From positions 19,628,153 through 19,692,152 of the forward strand of contig NC_134028.1 in the NCBI RefSeq assembly GCF_964204645.1: a stretch of 64,000 nt of DNA. The letters are read 5' to 3'. Below the pieces are notes generated by a model. That model saw only the letters and a list, made by a program, of their open reading frames with translations. It did not search any database and was not told where the DNA came from. This stretch comes from Tubulanus polymorphus. Lineage: Eukaryota; Nemertea; Palaeonemertea; Tubulaniformes; Tubulanidae. This document shows positions 33,309-44,444 of this stretch, piece by piece. The position numbers and the translations under genes were made by a program. The stretch's first letter is position 1, and the number at the start of each line of letters is the position of its first letter.

Positions 33309-33557
33309 CTGGACAACTTCTTACGTCGCAGTATTCCCAACGTACCGCTGGATCAGTGGTATAACACCAGGGTCCTCCTGTTGTATTGTCGGGGTTCCTA
33401 CAATAATTCGCAGCCGTATTCCGGTCGGAGAGCATATTGTAACGGCCATGGTTGTGAGGTGATCGAGAATTCCAGGCTTGGCACGTTTTCCCGGATCGCG
33501 CTTGATTCAAAGTTCCCCTGTATTCTGTACCCAACGTAGTCGTTTTGCATTCTTTCA
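33309..33557 (-). CDS. Kringle domain exon 1 of the array (3'-most)
   Basis: A 249-bp exon with acceptor TTTCAG at 33558-33563 and donor GTAAAT at 33308-33303, phase 1 at both ends, so exons can be multiplied without breaking frame. The 83 residues carry the six kringle cysteines (ECK, TCQAW, NYC, PWCYT, EYC, RSC) with the hallmark NYCRNPD and PWCYTTDP motifs. Kringles are disulfide-bonded extracellular modules that bind proteins or lysine. The array encodes consecutive kringles with almost no linker, as in apolipoprotein(a)- or plasminogen-like proteins, but no protease domain was found here, so the parent gene is not named. Confidence 0.88.
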
Positions 33558-33601
33558 CTGAAATTTGTCACGGCGTAGGATATTAACTCAGAAATACAAC
33601 T

Positions 33602-33605
<4 letters not shown>

Positions 33606-33642
<37 letters not shown>

Positions 33643-34787
33643 TAATAATAATAAAAATAAAAATGAAAATGAAAATAAAAATGAAAATAAAAATGAAAAT
33701 GAAAATAAAAATGATAATAATAATAAATAATAATGATAATAAAGATAATGATAATGATAATAATGAAAATAATGATAATAATGAAAATAATGAAAATAAT
33801 GAAAATAATGAAAATAATGAAAATAATGAAAATAATGAAAATAATGAAAATGAAAATAATGAAAATAAAAATGAAAATAATGAAAATGAAAACAATGAAA
33901 ATGAAAATAATGAAAATGAAAATGAAAATAATGAAAATGAAAATAATGAAAATGAAAATGAAAATAATGAAAACGAAAATAATGAAAATGAAAATAATGA
34001 AAATGAAAATGAAAATAATGAAAATGAAAATAATGAAAATGAAAATGAAAATAATGAAAATGAAAATGAAAATAATGAAAATGAAAATAATGAAAATGAA
34101 AATGAAAATAATGAAAATGAAAATGAAATGAAAATAATGAAAATGAAAATAATGAAAATGAAAATGAAAATAATGAAAATGAAAATAATGAAAATGAAAA
34201 TAATGAAAATGAAAATAATGAAAATGAAAATAATGAAAATAATGAAAATAATGAAAATAATGAAAATGAAAATAATGAAAATAAAAATGAAAATAATGAA
34301 AATGAAAACAATGAAAATGAAAATAATGAAAATGAAAATGAAAATAATGAAAATGAAAATAATGAAAATGAAAATGAAAATAATGAAAACGAAAATAATG
34401 AAAATGAAAATAATGAAAATGAAAATGAAAATAATGAAAATGAAAATAATGAAAATGAAAATGAAAATAATGAAAATGAAAATGAAAATAATGAAAATGA
34501 AAATAATGAAAATGAAAATGAAAATAATGAAAATGAAAATGAAATGAAAATAATGAAAATGAAAATAATGAAAATGAAAATGAAAATAATGAAAATGAAA
34601 ATAATGAAAATGAAAATGAAAATAATGAAAATGAAAATAATGAAAATGAAAATAATGAAAATGAAAATAATGAAAATGAAAATAATGAAAATAATAATGA
34701 AAATAATAATGAAAATAATAATGAAAATAATGAAAATAATGAAAATAATGAAAATAATGAAAATGAAAATAATGAAAATGAAAATAT
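33606..34787. repeat. 1.2-kb AATGAAAATG-type satellite with an internal 416-bp duplication
   Basis: AATAAT, then AATGAAAATGAAAAT units. Three private variants recur exactly 416 bp apart: AACAATG (33891 and 34307), the C in GAAAACGAAAAT (33974 and 34390), and GAAATGAAAAT (34125 and 34541). Frames stay open on both strands because the unit lacks stops; this is not coding. Confidence 0.95.
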
Positions 34788-34844
34788 TGTTTCGCGCTCG
34801 ACCTGCAACAGTACTAGTGCCACAAACTATTACCGAATGTTGGA

Positions 34845-35474
34845 TTGAAAACGATCATGGAGTGGTCTCATCGTTTACAGGAGGTTTTATCCGTAACGGT
34901 AAAAAGCAAGCCGGTGCTTATGGGCGGTGAAATCGAGGATGACGTCATCGAAACCGACGAGAGCCAATTTGGAAAGAAACGCAAGTACCACCGCGGCATA
35001 GCGTGCAAAAAACATGGTTGGGTATTCGGGCTAGTTGAGCGTGGAACCCGTAACATCCATCTGGAAATAGTGAACGATAGGAGTGCAGCGACTTTGACCC
35101 CTATTATTCAGCGAACAGTAGCGCGTGGTGCCACAATCTATTCGGACATGTGGGTATCATATGCAGGCCTTGACAATGTCGGTTACAAACATGGTACCGT
35201 GAACCATACAAAATCATTTAAGTCCGAAGAGGGTGTCGCCACCAATATGATCGAAGGTGTTTGGGGCAATGTGAAACAATAAGTGGTAGGCAGAAAAGGG
35301 TGTGTATCATCTATGTTGGGAAACTACTTAGACGAGTTCACATATCGATTCAGATTCGGGGGTGAACATGGCGATATATATGGTCAGATATTCACGGATA
35401 TTGGTATTGTGTACCCCAACAATAGCGTGACAACAATTCAATTGAATGACATGTATGCACATATTCGTCAATAG
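34845..35474 (+). pseudogene. Merlin (IS1016/ISXO2-like DDE) transposase, copy 1
   Basis: 210 codons in one frame with one internal stop (TAA 35280-35282). The catalytic triad is visible: D38 in IETDESQFG, D101 in TIYSDMW and E137 in NMIEGVWG, with HGWVFGLVERGTRN and HTKSFKSEEG between them. This is the signature of the IS1595/ISXO2-like fold used by eukaryotic Merlin. The C-terminal piece after the stop (LGNYLDEFTYRFRF) is family-typical. The N-terminal part is missing with the left end. Confidence 0.85.
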
Positions 35475-35603
35475 TGAATTCTTATTTACAATTTGTAACT
35501 GTAATGTGTTGTTATTTCGTTTTATTTCATCGGGACCTTGCTACCAGGACACGTTCTAGTGTCGAGGGCATTATAATCAGTCGACAGAATTCAATGCACA
35601 GTA

Positions 35604-35930
35604 ATGTCGAAATTTTCGCCGCAGTCTGTGCAGAAACTGTACAAGGCAGCGTTTTCAATTCAATTTGATTGGGAAACAATGCTTAGTAAGGAGTTATACG
35701 AGTACATGGAGGCAATGGAGAAAGCATGCAACTGTCACATGACTATGTCCCTTAGCGCGCTGATATCCGTGGTTGCGGCGTTAGTTGGACCGGAGACGAA
35801 GATCGTCCAGTCGGCCAGTCATCCAGTCGGCCAGTCATCCGGTCAACCAGTCATCCAGTCGGCCGGTCGTCCAGTCGGCCAGTCATCCACTCGGCCGGTC
35901 CTCCAGTCACCCAGTATACCATGTAAATAA
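35604..35930 (+). CDS. Second ORF of the Merlin element, unknown, ending in minisatellite
   Basis: A 108-codon frame identical in both Merlin copies (41770-42096). The first ~67 residues look like real protein (FDWETMLSKELYEYMEAMEK, then ACNCHMTMSLSALISVVAAL). The rest is translation of the CCAGTCGGCCAGTCATCC minisatellite (SASHPVGQSSGQPV). No family assigned. It may be a captured host or primase-like fragment. Confidence 0.4.
   Translation: MSKFSPQSVQKLYKAAFSIQFDWETMLSKELYEYMEAMEKACNCHMTMSLSALISVVAALVGPETKIVQSASHPVGQSSGQPVIQSAGRPVGQSSTRPVLQSPSIPCK
35797..35925. repeat. Subterminal minisatellite (CCAGTCGGCCAGTCAT)n
   Basis: 8-12-bp sub-units of CCAGTC+GGCC/ATCC near the right end of Merlin. 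The inverted form is at the left end of copy 2. Confidence 0.85.
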
Positions 35931-36109
35931 TGAAGAACCGAATCACTACCAACCTATCGAATATGTTCCTACACCTTTGCACTATTACTCCGTATTCTAC
36001 ACTTGGGCCGAACATCTCAGCAGCTACAATTTCGCAATTGATCGTGGTAACAAAATATGCACAGGTACGAATATAATATCGAAATACTAAGTTATTGTAT
36101 TATTCAACG

Positions 36110-36560
36110 CCCCTGCGTATGGAAATAAAAACCACAACAGGTGTCAGTTGTCCAAATGTGAGTTGAACTTTGCTTAAACTGTGGATAATTGACGAAGTGA
36201 AAATGAAACTAAATTGTCACCGTAGTATTATCAGAAGCCTGATTCAAAAAGGTTTTGTGAGTAAAAACATAGTTATACTACTGTGTCAATTGTCGCTGTG
36301 GCATTCATTCCCAGTTAATTTCAATCAAATTCTTAGCAACTTGCCCCTGATGATCCTGACCAAACACTGTGTCCGTGTTGGAGCGATAGTGGACATCTCA
36401 CAATACAGAAAAGAAAAATAAGTCTGGAAGCTTTTCTTGAGCTTTACATTATTCCGACATTTTACTTCTTTGGGGAATACTGAAAAGTTCCTGAAGATGA
36501 CTAATAGGATACAGTAAAATGTCAAATGAAGAGAAAACTCGAGAATTAATATTTCTTTTC
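36110..36560. repeat. Kringle-unit intron repeat
   Basis: A ~450-bp block (AAAACCACAACAGGTGTCAG through GATACAGTAAAATGTCAAATG) recurring with high identity at about 37565, 38940, 42285, 43660, 45105, 46555 and 47190. It conserves a chance open frame but shows no coding signature; it is intronic sequence copied with the exons. Confidence 0.85.
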
Positions 36561-36658
36561 TGTATTGTGGGATATTTACCGCATTATGGCCGCAGACAAT
36601 AAACTATACTTACAGCAAACTTTTTAGCTACTGGCCTCATGACAGAGAATATATTTAC

Positions 36659-36907
36659 CTGGACAACTTCTTACGTCGCAGTATTCCCAACGTACCGCGG
36701 GATCAGTGGTGTAACACCAGGGTCCTCCTGTTGTATTGTCGGGGTTCCTACAATAATTCGCAGCCGTATTCCGGTCGGAGAGCATATTGTAACGGCCATG
36801 GTTGTGAGGTGATCGAGAATTCCAGGCTTGACACGTTTTTCCGGATCGCGCTTGATTCAAAGTTCCCCTGTATTCTCTACCCAACGTAGTCGTTTTGCAT
36901 TCTTTGA
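36659..36907 (-). CDS. Kringle domain exon 2 of the array
   Basis: 249 bp, donor GTAAATATA, acceptor TTTCAG, six cysteines intact. Subtype [17 protein letters not shown] and CDVRSC, like exons 1, 6 and 7. Confidence 0.88.
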
Positions 36908-37267
36908 CTGAAATTTGTCACGGCGTAGGATGTTAACTCAGAAATACAACTACATTAACTAAACAAGAGCGCATTTGTTTGTCCGTTGTGGCCAGGGAAT
37001 TATCCGAAAATATCTCTTAAACGCACAAATCGACATACAGAAACCTTTCATTGTCATATGAATCACTTATCATGAGGAAATGACAGAATGAGGATTTTGT
37101 TTGTAGGTTCAGTTTTGCTTTCAGATGTCGTTATTGGTTGGCCACATGCAATGTCTTCAAAATAATAATGTGCGTATGAAAGTAACTAGGAGTCCAGGGA
37201 CACCATACATACTTGGAAAGTGGTTTCAAATGCTCAACAATCTAACAATTCTCAGTTCAACTCCCCT

Positions 37268-37407
37268 GGGGCCAGTTGCACAGTCGTGACTTAAGTCCAA
37301 AAGTGGTCTTAAATCTTAAGACTGGTCTTAAGTTGTTAGATTGGCTATAGAACTAAGTTGGTCTTAAACTGGTCTTAAATCTAAGTCATGACTATGCAAC
37401 CGGCCCC
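37268..37407. mobile_element. 140-bp MITE, copy 1 (GGGGCCAGTTGCA termini)
   Basis: Ends GGGGCCAGTTGCA and TGCAACCGGCCCC. Paralogous units at 38770 and 43490 have the uninterrupted site CTCCCCTGGTGACC, showing insertion into one unit type. Confidence 0.8.
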
Positions 37408-38140
37408 TGGTGACCATATACAAAAACCAATGACCTCGAAACTCACCACAATCATTGAACATGTCAGCAGCTACAATTTCGCAATCGATCGTGGTAACAA
37501 AATATGCACAGGTACGAATATAATATCGAAATACTAAGTTATTGTATTATTCAACGCCCCTGCGTATGAAAATAAAAACCACAACAGGTGTCAGTTGTCC
37601 AAATGTGAGTTGAACTTTGCTTAAACTGTGGATAATTGACGAAGTGAAAATAAAACTAAATTGTTACCGTAGTATTATCAGAAGCCTGATTCAAAAAGGT
37701 TTTGTGAGTAAAAACATAGTTATACTACTGTGTCAATTGTCGCTGTGGCATTCATTCCCAGTTAATTTCAATCAAATTCTTAGCAACTTGCCCCTGATGA
37801 TCCTGACCAAACACTGTGTCCGTGTTGGAGCGATAGTGGACATCTCACAATACAGAAAAGAAAAATAAGTCTGGAAGCTTTTCTTGAGCTTTACATTATT
37901 CCGACATTTTACTTCTTTGGGGAATACTGAAAAGTTCCTGAAGATGACTAATAGGATACAGTAAAATGTCAAATGAAGAGAAAACTCGAGAATTAATATT
38001 TCTTTTCTGTATTGTAGGATCTTTACCGCATTATGGCCGCAGACAGTTAACTATACTTTCAGCAACCTTTTAAGCTACTAGCCTCATGACTTCCACAGTT
38101 GTGCCAGGTTTCCCTTGACAATGACAGAGAATATACTTAC

Positions 38141-38389
38141 CTGGACATATTTTTACGTCGCAGTATTCCCAACGTACCGCGGCATCAGTGGTATAACACC
38201 AGGGTCCTCCTGTTGTATTGTCGGGGTTCCTACAATAATTCGCAGCCGTATTCCGGTCGGAGAGCATATTGTAACGGCCATGTTTGTGAGGTGATCGAGA
38301 ATTCCAGGCTTGGCACGTTTTCCCGGATCGCACTTGATTCAAAGTTCCCCTGTATTCTCTACCCATCGTTGTCATTTTGCATTCTTTAA
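38141..38389 (-). CDS. Kringle domain exon 3 of the array
   Basis: 249 bp with a consensus donor GTAAGT. Subtype B: TTMGREYRG, NQVRSG, SPHKHGRY, TTDAAVRW and CDVKIC. Its protein is identical to that of exon 5. Confidence 0.88.
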
Positions 38390-39511
38390 CTGAAATTTGT
38401 CACGGCGTAGGATGTTAACTAAGAAATATAACTACATTAACTAAACGAGAGTGCATTTGTTTGTCCGTTGTGGCCAGTGAATTAATTATCCGAAAATATC
38501 TCTTTAACGCACAAATCGACAAACAGAAACTTCAATTGTCATTTGAATCACTTATCGTGTGGAAATGATAAAATAAGGCTGTTGTTCGTACGTTCAGTTG
38601 TGGTAGGCAAAACAAGTTTTGCTGTCTTGCTTTCAGATGTCGTTATTGGTTGGCCACATGCAATGTCTTCAGAATAATAGTGTGCGTATGAAAGTAAGTA
38701 GGAGTCCAGGGACACCATACCCACTTGGAAATTGGTTTCAAATGCTCAACAATCTAACAATTCCAATGTTCAACTCCCCTGGTGACCATATACAAAAACC
38801 AATGACCTGGACACTCACCACAATCATAGAACATCTCAACAGCTACAATTTCGCAATTGATCGTGGTAACAAAATATGCACAGGTACGAATATAATATCG
38901 AAATACTAAGTTATTGTATTATTTAACGCCGTGCGAATGAAAGTAAAAACCACAACAGGTGTCGGTTGTCCAAAAGTGAGTTGAACGTTGCTTAAACTGT
39001 GGATAATTGACGTAGTGAAAATGAAACTAAATTGTTACCGTAGTATTATCAGAAGCCTGATTCAAAAAGGTTTTGTGAGTAAAAACATAGTTATACTACT
39101 GTGTCAATTGTCGCTGTGGCATTCATTCCCAGTTAATCTCAATCAAATTCTTAGCAACTTGCCCCTGATGATCCTGACCAAACACTGTGTCCGTGTTAAA
39201 GCGATAGTGAACATCTCACAATACAGAAAAGAAAAATAAGTCTGGAAGCTTTTCTTGAGCTATACATTATTCCGACATTTTACTTCTTTGGGGAATACTG
39301 AAAAGTTCCTGAAGATGACTAATAGGATACAGTAAAATGTCAAATGAAGAGAAAACTCGAGAATTAATTTTTCTTTTTTGTATTGTGGGATCTTTACCGC
39401 ATTATGGCCGCAGACAGTTAACTATACTTTCAGCAAACTTTTAAGCTACTAGCCTCATGATTTCCACAGTTCTGCCAGGTTTCCCTTGACAATGACAGAC
39501 AATATACTTAC

Positions 39512-39760
39512 CTGGACATATTTTTACGTCGCAGTATTCCCAACGTACCGCGGCATCAGTGGTATAACACCAGGGTCCTCCTGTTGTATTGTCGGGGTTC
39601 CTACAATAATTCGCAGCCGTATTCCGGTCGGAGAGCATATTGTAACGGTCATGTTTGTGAGGTGATCGAGAATTCCAGGCTTGGCACGTTTTCCCGGATC
39701 GCACTTGATTCAAAGTTCCCCTGTATTCTCTACCCATCGTAGTCATTTTGCATTCTTTAA
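39512..39760 (-). CDS. Kringle domain exon 4 of the array
   Basis: 249 bp, subtype B with Gly to Asp in SPHKHDRY. Donor GTAAGT. All six cysteines present. Confidence 0.88.
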
Positions 39761-40195
39761 CTGAAATTTGTCACGGCGTAGAATGTTAACTAAGAAATAT
39801 AACTACATTAACTAAACGAGAGTGCATTTGTTTGTCTGTTGTGGCCAGTGAATTATCCGAAAATATCTCTTTAACGCACAAATCGACATATAGAAACTTC
39901 AATTGTCATAGGAATCACTTATCGTGTGGAAATGATAAAATGAGGATGTTGTTTAGAGGTTCAGTTTTGGTAGGCAAAACAAGTTTTGCTGTCTTGCTTT
40001 CAGATGTCGTTATTGGTTGGCCACATGCAATGTCTTCAGAATAATAGTGTGCGTATGAAAGTAAGTAGGAGTCCAGGGACACCATACCCACTTGGAAAGT
40101 GGTTTCAAATGCTCAACAATCTAACAATTCCAATGGTCAACTCCCCTGGTGACCATATACAAAAACCAATGACCTGGAAACTCACCACAATCATA

Positions 40196-40203
40196 GAACA
40201 TCT
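40196..40203. repeat. Left target duplication of Merlin copy 2 (GAACATCT)
   Basis: Repeated at 42176-42183. The empty site ATAGAACATCTCAACAGC is visible in the sister unit at about 38827. Confidence 0.92.
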
Positions 40204-40282
40204 GGCCCAAGTGTAGAATCCGGTTAAGTAGTTCCAGTACAAATGCTATATTGATATCCCTCCGCGAAAAGGAGTATATACG

Positions 40283-40660
40283 CTAGATGACTGAATGACT
40301 GGTTGATTGGATGACTGGACGACCGGTCGACTGGATGACTGGTTGACTGGATGACTGGATGACTGGATGACTGGTTGACTGGATGACTGGACGACCGGCC
40401 AACTGGATGACTGGACGACCGGCTGACTGGACGACTGGTCGACTGAATGACCAGCTGACTGGGCGACCGGCCGACTGGTCGACTGGATGACTGTATGATT
40501 GGAGGACTGGTCGACTGGCCGACTGGTCGACTGGATAACTATGATCGGAGGACTGGTCGACTGGCCGACTGGTCGATTCGATGACTGAATGACCGTGGTG
40601 ACCGGCCGACTAGATGACTGGATGACTGGGTGATCTGGGGACTGGTCGACTGGTCGAATG
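40283..40660. repeat. Left subterminal minisatellite (GATGACTGGATGACTGG)n
   Basis: ~380 bp of GACTGG-based units with GACGACCGGCC variants, the inverted form of the array at 41963-42091. Confidence 0.9.
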
Positions 40661-40686
40661 AGCAAGTAGGCATTTGTGTTATAGCC

Positions 40687-41640
40687 ATGGAAAGTTCCAG
40701 ACCTGTTGCGCCTGGAGTTGTTGAATTCGTCCAAACAATAACTGGTAGTTTGGATAAAACGATCAAGTTTCTTCAGGATAACAATATAATTTGAAGCGCA
40801 GCTCTCACTGCATTTACTGCTCTTGTGATATGAACTGAAAGTTAACCTGTCGAATTGGGTTTGCGGAATATGTGCCAGTAAACAATCTGTCCGGAAAGGC
40901 TAATTTTTCTCGAATTCAAATGTCAAACTGCAAAATCTGGTTATGATAGTGTATTGTTTCGCGCTCGACCTGCAACAGTACTAGTGCCACGAACTATTAC
41001 CGAATGTTGGATTGAAAACGATCATGGAGTGGTCTCATCGTTTACAGGAGGTTTTATCCGTAACGGTAAAAAGCAAGCCGGTGCTTATGGGCGGTGAAAT
41101 CGAGGATGACGTCATCGAAACCGACGAGAGCCAATTTGGAAAGAAACGCAAGTACCACCGCGGCATAGCGTGCAAAAACATGGTTGGGTATTCGGGCTAG
41201 TTGAGCGTGGAACCCGTAACATCCATCTGGAAATAGTGAACGATAGGAGTGCAGCGACTTTGACCCCTATTATTCAGCGAACAGTAGCGCGTGGTGCCAC
41301 AATCTATTCGGACATGTGGGCATCATATGCAGGCCTTGACAATGTCGGTTACAAACATGGTACCGTGAACCATACAAAATCATTTAAGTCCGAAGAGGGT
41401 GTCGCCACCAATATGATCGAAGGTGTTTGGGGCAATGTGAAACAATAAGTGGTAGGCAGAAAAGGGTGTGTATCATCTATGTTGGGAAACTACTTAGACG
41501 AGTTCACATATCGATTCAGATTCGGGGGTGAACATGGCGATATATATGGTCAGATATTCACGGATATTGGTATTGTGTACCCCCACAATAGCGTGACAAC
41601 AATTCAATTGAATGACATGTATGCACATATTCGTCAATAG
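40687..41640 (+). pseudogene. Merlin transposase, copy 2, frameshifted
   Basis: A plausible N-terminal start at ATG 40687 reads VEFVQTITGSLDKTIKFLQD before a stop at 40793; this helical segment resembles the N-terminus of Merlin transposases, and an intron or lesion follows. The catalytic part begins near 41012 with ETDESQFG. An A5 run at 41173-41177 (A6 in copy 1) shifts frame before HGWVFGLVERG, and the frame from 41170 carries YSDMW and MIEGVW up to TAA 41446-41448. The tail resumes to 41640. It has one more lesion than copy 1. Confidence 0.8.
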
Positions 41641-41769
41641 TGAATTCTTATTTACAATTTGTAACTGTAATGTGTTGTTATTTCGTTTTATTTCATCGGG
41701 ACCTTGCTACCAGGACACGTTCTAGTGTCGAGGGCATTATAATCAGTCGACAGAATTCAATGCACAGTA

Positions 41770-42096
41770 ATGTCGAAATTTTCGCCGCAGTCTGTGCAGA
41801 AACTGTACAAGGCAGCGTTTTCAATTCAATTTGATTGGGAAACAATGCTTAGTAAGGAGTTATACGAGTACATGGAGGCAATGGAGAAAGCATGCAACTG
41901 TCACATGACTATGTCCCTTAGCGCGCTGATATCCGTGGTTGCGGCGTTAGTTGGACCGGAGACGAAGATCGTCCAGTCGGCCAGTCATCCAGTCGGCCAG
42001 TCATCCGGTCAACCAGTCATCCAGTCGGCCGGTCGTCCAGTCGGCCAGTCATCCACTCGGCCGGTCCTCCAGTCACCCAGTATACCATGTAAATAA
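41770..42096 (+). CDS. Second ORF of Merlin copy 2, unknown
   Basis: Same 108 codons as 35604-35930, with the C-terminal part formed by the right subterminal minisatellite. Conservation between copies reflects recent duplication rather than selection. Confidence 0.4.
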   Translation: MSKFSPQSVQKLYKAAFSIQFDWETMLSKELYEYMEAMEKACNCHMTMSLSALISVVAALVGPETKIVQSASHPVGQSSGQPVIQSAGRPVGQSSTRPVLQSPSIPCK

Positions 42097-42175
42097 TGAA
42101 GAACCGAATCACTACCAACCTATCGAATATGTTCCTACACCTTTGCACTATTACTCCGTATTCTACACTTGGGCC

Positions 42176-42183
42176 GAACATCT
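42176..42183. repeat. Right target duplication of Merlin copy 2 (GAACATCT)
   Basis: Exact match to 40196-40203. Confidence 0.92.
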
Positions 42184-42859
42184 CAGCAGCTACAATTTCG
42201 CAATTGATCGTGGTAACAAAATATGCACAGGTACGAATATAATATCGAAATACTAAGTTATTGTATTATTCAACGCCCCTGCGTATGAAAATAAAAACCA
42301 CAACAGGTGTCAGTTGTCCAAATGTGAGTTGAACTTTGCTTAAACTGTGGATAATTGACGAAGTGAAAATAAAACTAAATTGTTACCGTAGTATTATCAG
42401 AAGCCTGATTCAAAAAGGTTTTGTGAGTAAAAACATAGTTATACTACTGTGTCAATTGTCGCTGTGGCATTCATTCCCAGTTAATTTCAATCAAATTCTT
42501 AGCAACTTGCCCCTGATGATCCTGACCAAACACTGTGTCCGTGTTGGAGCGATAGTGGACATCTCACAATACAGAAAAGAAAAATAAGTCTGGAAGCTTT
42601 TCTTGAGCTTTACATTATTCCGACATTTTACTTCTTTGGGGAATACTGAAAAGTTCCTGAAGATGACTAATAGGATACAGTAAAATGTCAAATGAAGAGA
42701 AAACTCGAGAATTAATATTTCTTTTCTGTATTGTAGGATCTTTACCGCATTATGGCCGCAGACAGTTAACTATACTTTCAGCAACCTTTTAAGCTACTAG
42801 CCTCATGACTTCCACAGTTGTGCCAGGTTTCCCTTGACAATGACAGAGAATATACTTAC

Positions 42860-43108
42860 CTGGACATATTTTTACGTCGCAGTATTCCCAACGTACCGCG
42901 GCATCAGTGGTATAACACCAGGGTCCTCCTGTTGTATTGTCGGGGTTCCTACAATAATTCGCAGCCGTATTCCGGTCGGAGAGCATATTGTAACGGCCAT
43001 GTTTGTGAGGTGATCGAGAATTCCAGGCTTGGCACGTTTTCCCGGATCGCACTTGATTCAAAGTTCCCCTGTATTCTCTACCCATCGTTGTCATTTTGCA
43101 TTCTTTAA
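42860..43108 (-). CDS. Kringle domain exon 5 of the array
   Basis: 249 bp, subtype B, offset exactly +4719 from exon 3 and identical in protein, so it is a recent duplicate. Confidence 0.88.
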
Positions 43109-44195
43109 CTGAAATTTGTCACGGCGTAGGATGTTAACTAAGAAATATAACTACATTAACTAAACGAGAGTGCATTTGTTTGTCCGTTGTGGCCAGTGAA
43201 TTAATTATCCGAAAATATCTCTTTAACGCACAAATCGACAAACAGAAACTTCAATTGTCATTTGAATCACTTATCGTGTGGAAATGATAAAATAAGGATG
43301 TTGTTCGTACGTTCAGTTGTGGTAGGCAAAACAAGTTTTGCTGTCTTGCTTTCAGATGTCGTTATTGGTTGGCCACATGCAATGTCTTCAGAATAATAGT
43401 GTGCGTATGAAAGTAAGTAGGAGTCCAGGGACACCATACCCACTTGGAAAGTGGTTTCAAATGCTCAACAATCTAACAATTCCAATGTTCAACTCCCCTG
43501 GTGACCATATACAAAAACCAATGACCTGGACACTCACCACAATCATAGAACATCTCAACAGCTACAATTTCGCAATTGATCGTGGTAACAAAATATGCAC
43601 AGGTACGAATATAATATCGAAATACTAAGTTATTGTATTATTTAACGCCGTGCGAATGAAAGTAAAAACCACAACAGGTGTCGGTTGTCCAAAAGTGAGT
43701 TGAACGTTGCTTAAACTGTGGATAATTGACGTAGTGAAAATGAAACTAAATTGTTACCGTAGTATTATCAGAAGCCTGATTCAAAAAGGTTTTGTGAGTA
43801 AAAACATAGTTATACTACTGTGTCAATTGTCGCTGTGGCATTCATTCCCAGTTAATCTCAATCAAATTCTTAGCAACTTGCCCCTGATGATCCTGACCAA
43901 ACACTGTGTCCGTGTTAAAGCGATAGTGAACATCTCACAATACAGAAAAGAAAAATAAGTCTGGAAGCTTTTCTTGAGCTATACATTATTCCGACATTTT
44001 ACTTCTTTGGGGAATACTGAAAAGTTCCTGAAGATGACTAATAGGATACAGTAAAATGTCAAATGAAGAGAAAACTCGAGAATTAATTTTTCTTTTCTGT
44101 ATTGTGGGATATTTACCGCATTATGGCCGCAGACAATAAACTATACTTACAGCAAACTTTTTAGCTACTGGCCTCATGACAGAGAATATATTTAC

Positions 44196-44444
44196 CTGGA
44201 CAACTTCTTACGTCGCAGTATTCCCAACGTACCGCGGGATCAGTGGTGTAACACCAGGGTCCTCCTGTTGTATTGTCGGGGTTCCTACAATAATTCGCAG
44301 CCGTATTCCGGTCGGAGAGCATATTGTAACGGCCATGGTTGTGAGGTGATCGAGAATTCCAGGCTTGACACGTTTTTCCGGATCACGCTTGATTCAAAGT
44401 TCCCCTGTATTCTCTACCCAACGTAGTCGTTTTGCATTCTTTAA
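44196..44444 (-). pseudogene. Kringle exon 6 of the array with premature stop
   Basis: Same 249-bp frame and splice signals as exon 2 (offset +7537), but the Arg codon in NQARSG is TGA (minus strand GCG TGA TCC; plus strand GATCACGC instead of GATCGCGC). This is a CpG transition. If spliced in, it truncates the protein after the first third of this kringle. If skipped, the 1-1 phase keeps the array in frame. Confidence 0.85.

Larger units (their letters stand above)
34786..36009 (+). mobile_element. Merlin element copy 1, left end missing
   Basis: Nearly identical to 40953-42175 and ending in the same TIR (ATTCTACACTTGGGCC) followed by GAACATCT. The left ~750 bp is replaced by the AATGAAAATG satellite. 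Differences from copy 2 are only a few substitutions and single-base indels. Confidence 0.85.
40204..42175 (+). mobile_element. Merlin DNA transposon, complete ends, 1,972 bp
   Basis: TIR GGCCCAAGTGTAGAAT at the left and ATTCTACACTTGGGCC at the right, flanked by an 8-bp GAACATCT duplication. The 8-bp duplication and IS1016-like transposase are both Merlin features. Subterminal minisatellites face each other at both ends. The transposase is damaged, so mobility needed a helper or predates the damage. It lies in a kringle-unit intron. Confidence 0.92.

Noticed and set aside
33600-34930. Long open frames of up to ~400 codons on both strands in the AATGAAAATG array
   Set aside because: The repeat unit simply lacks stop codons in most frames; translations are low-complexity KMK/NEN or FHY strings.
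36170-36421. Recurrent ~83-codon frame (KLWIIDEVK...) found in every kringle unit
   Set aside because: It is part of the duplicated intron block, shows no codon-level constraint between copies and is on the opposite strand to the kringle exons.
40246-40734. Ser/Gln/Pro/Val-rich repeat protein on the minus strand
   Set aside because: Translation of the GACTGG minisatellite at the Merlin left end.
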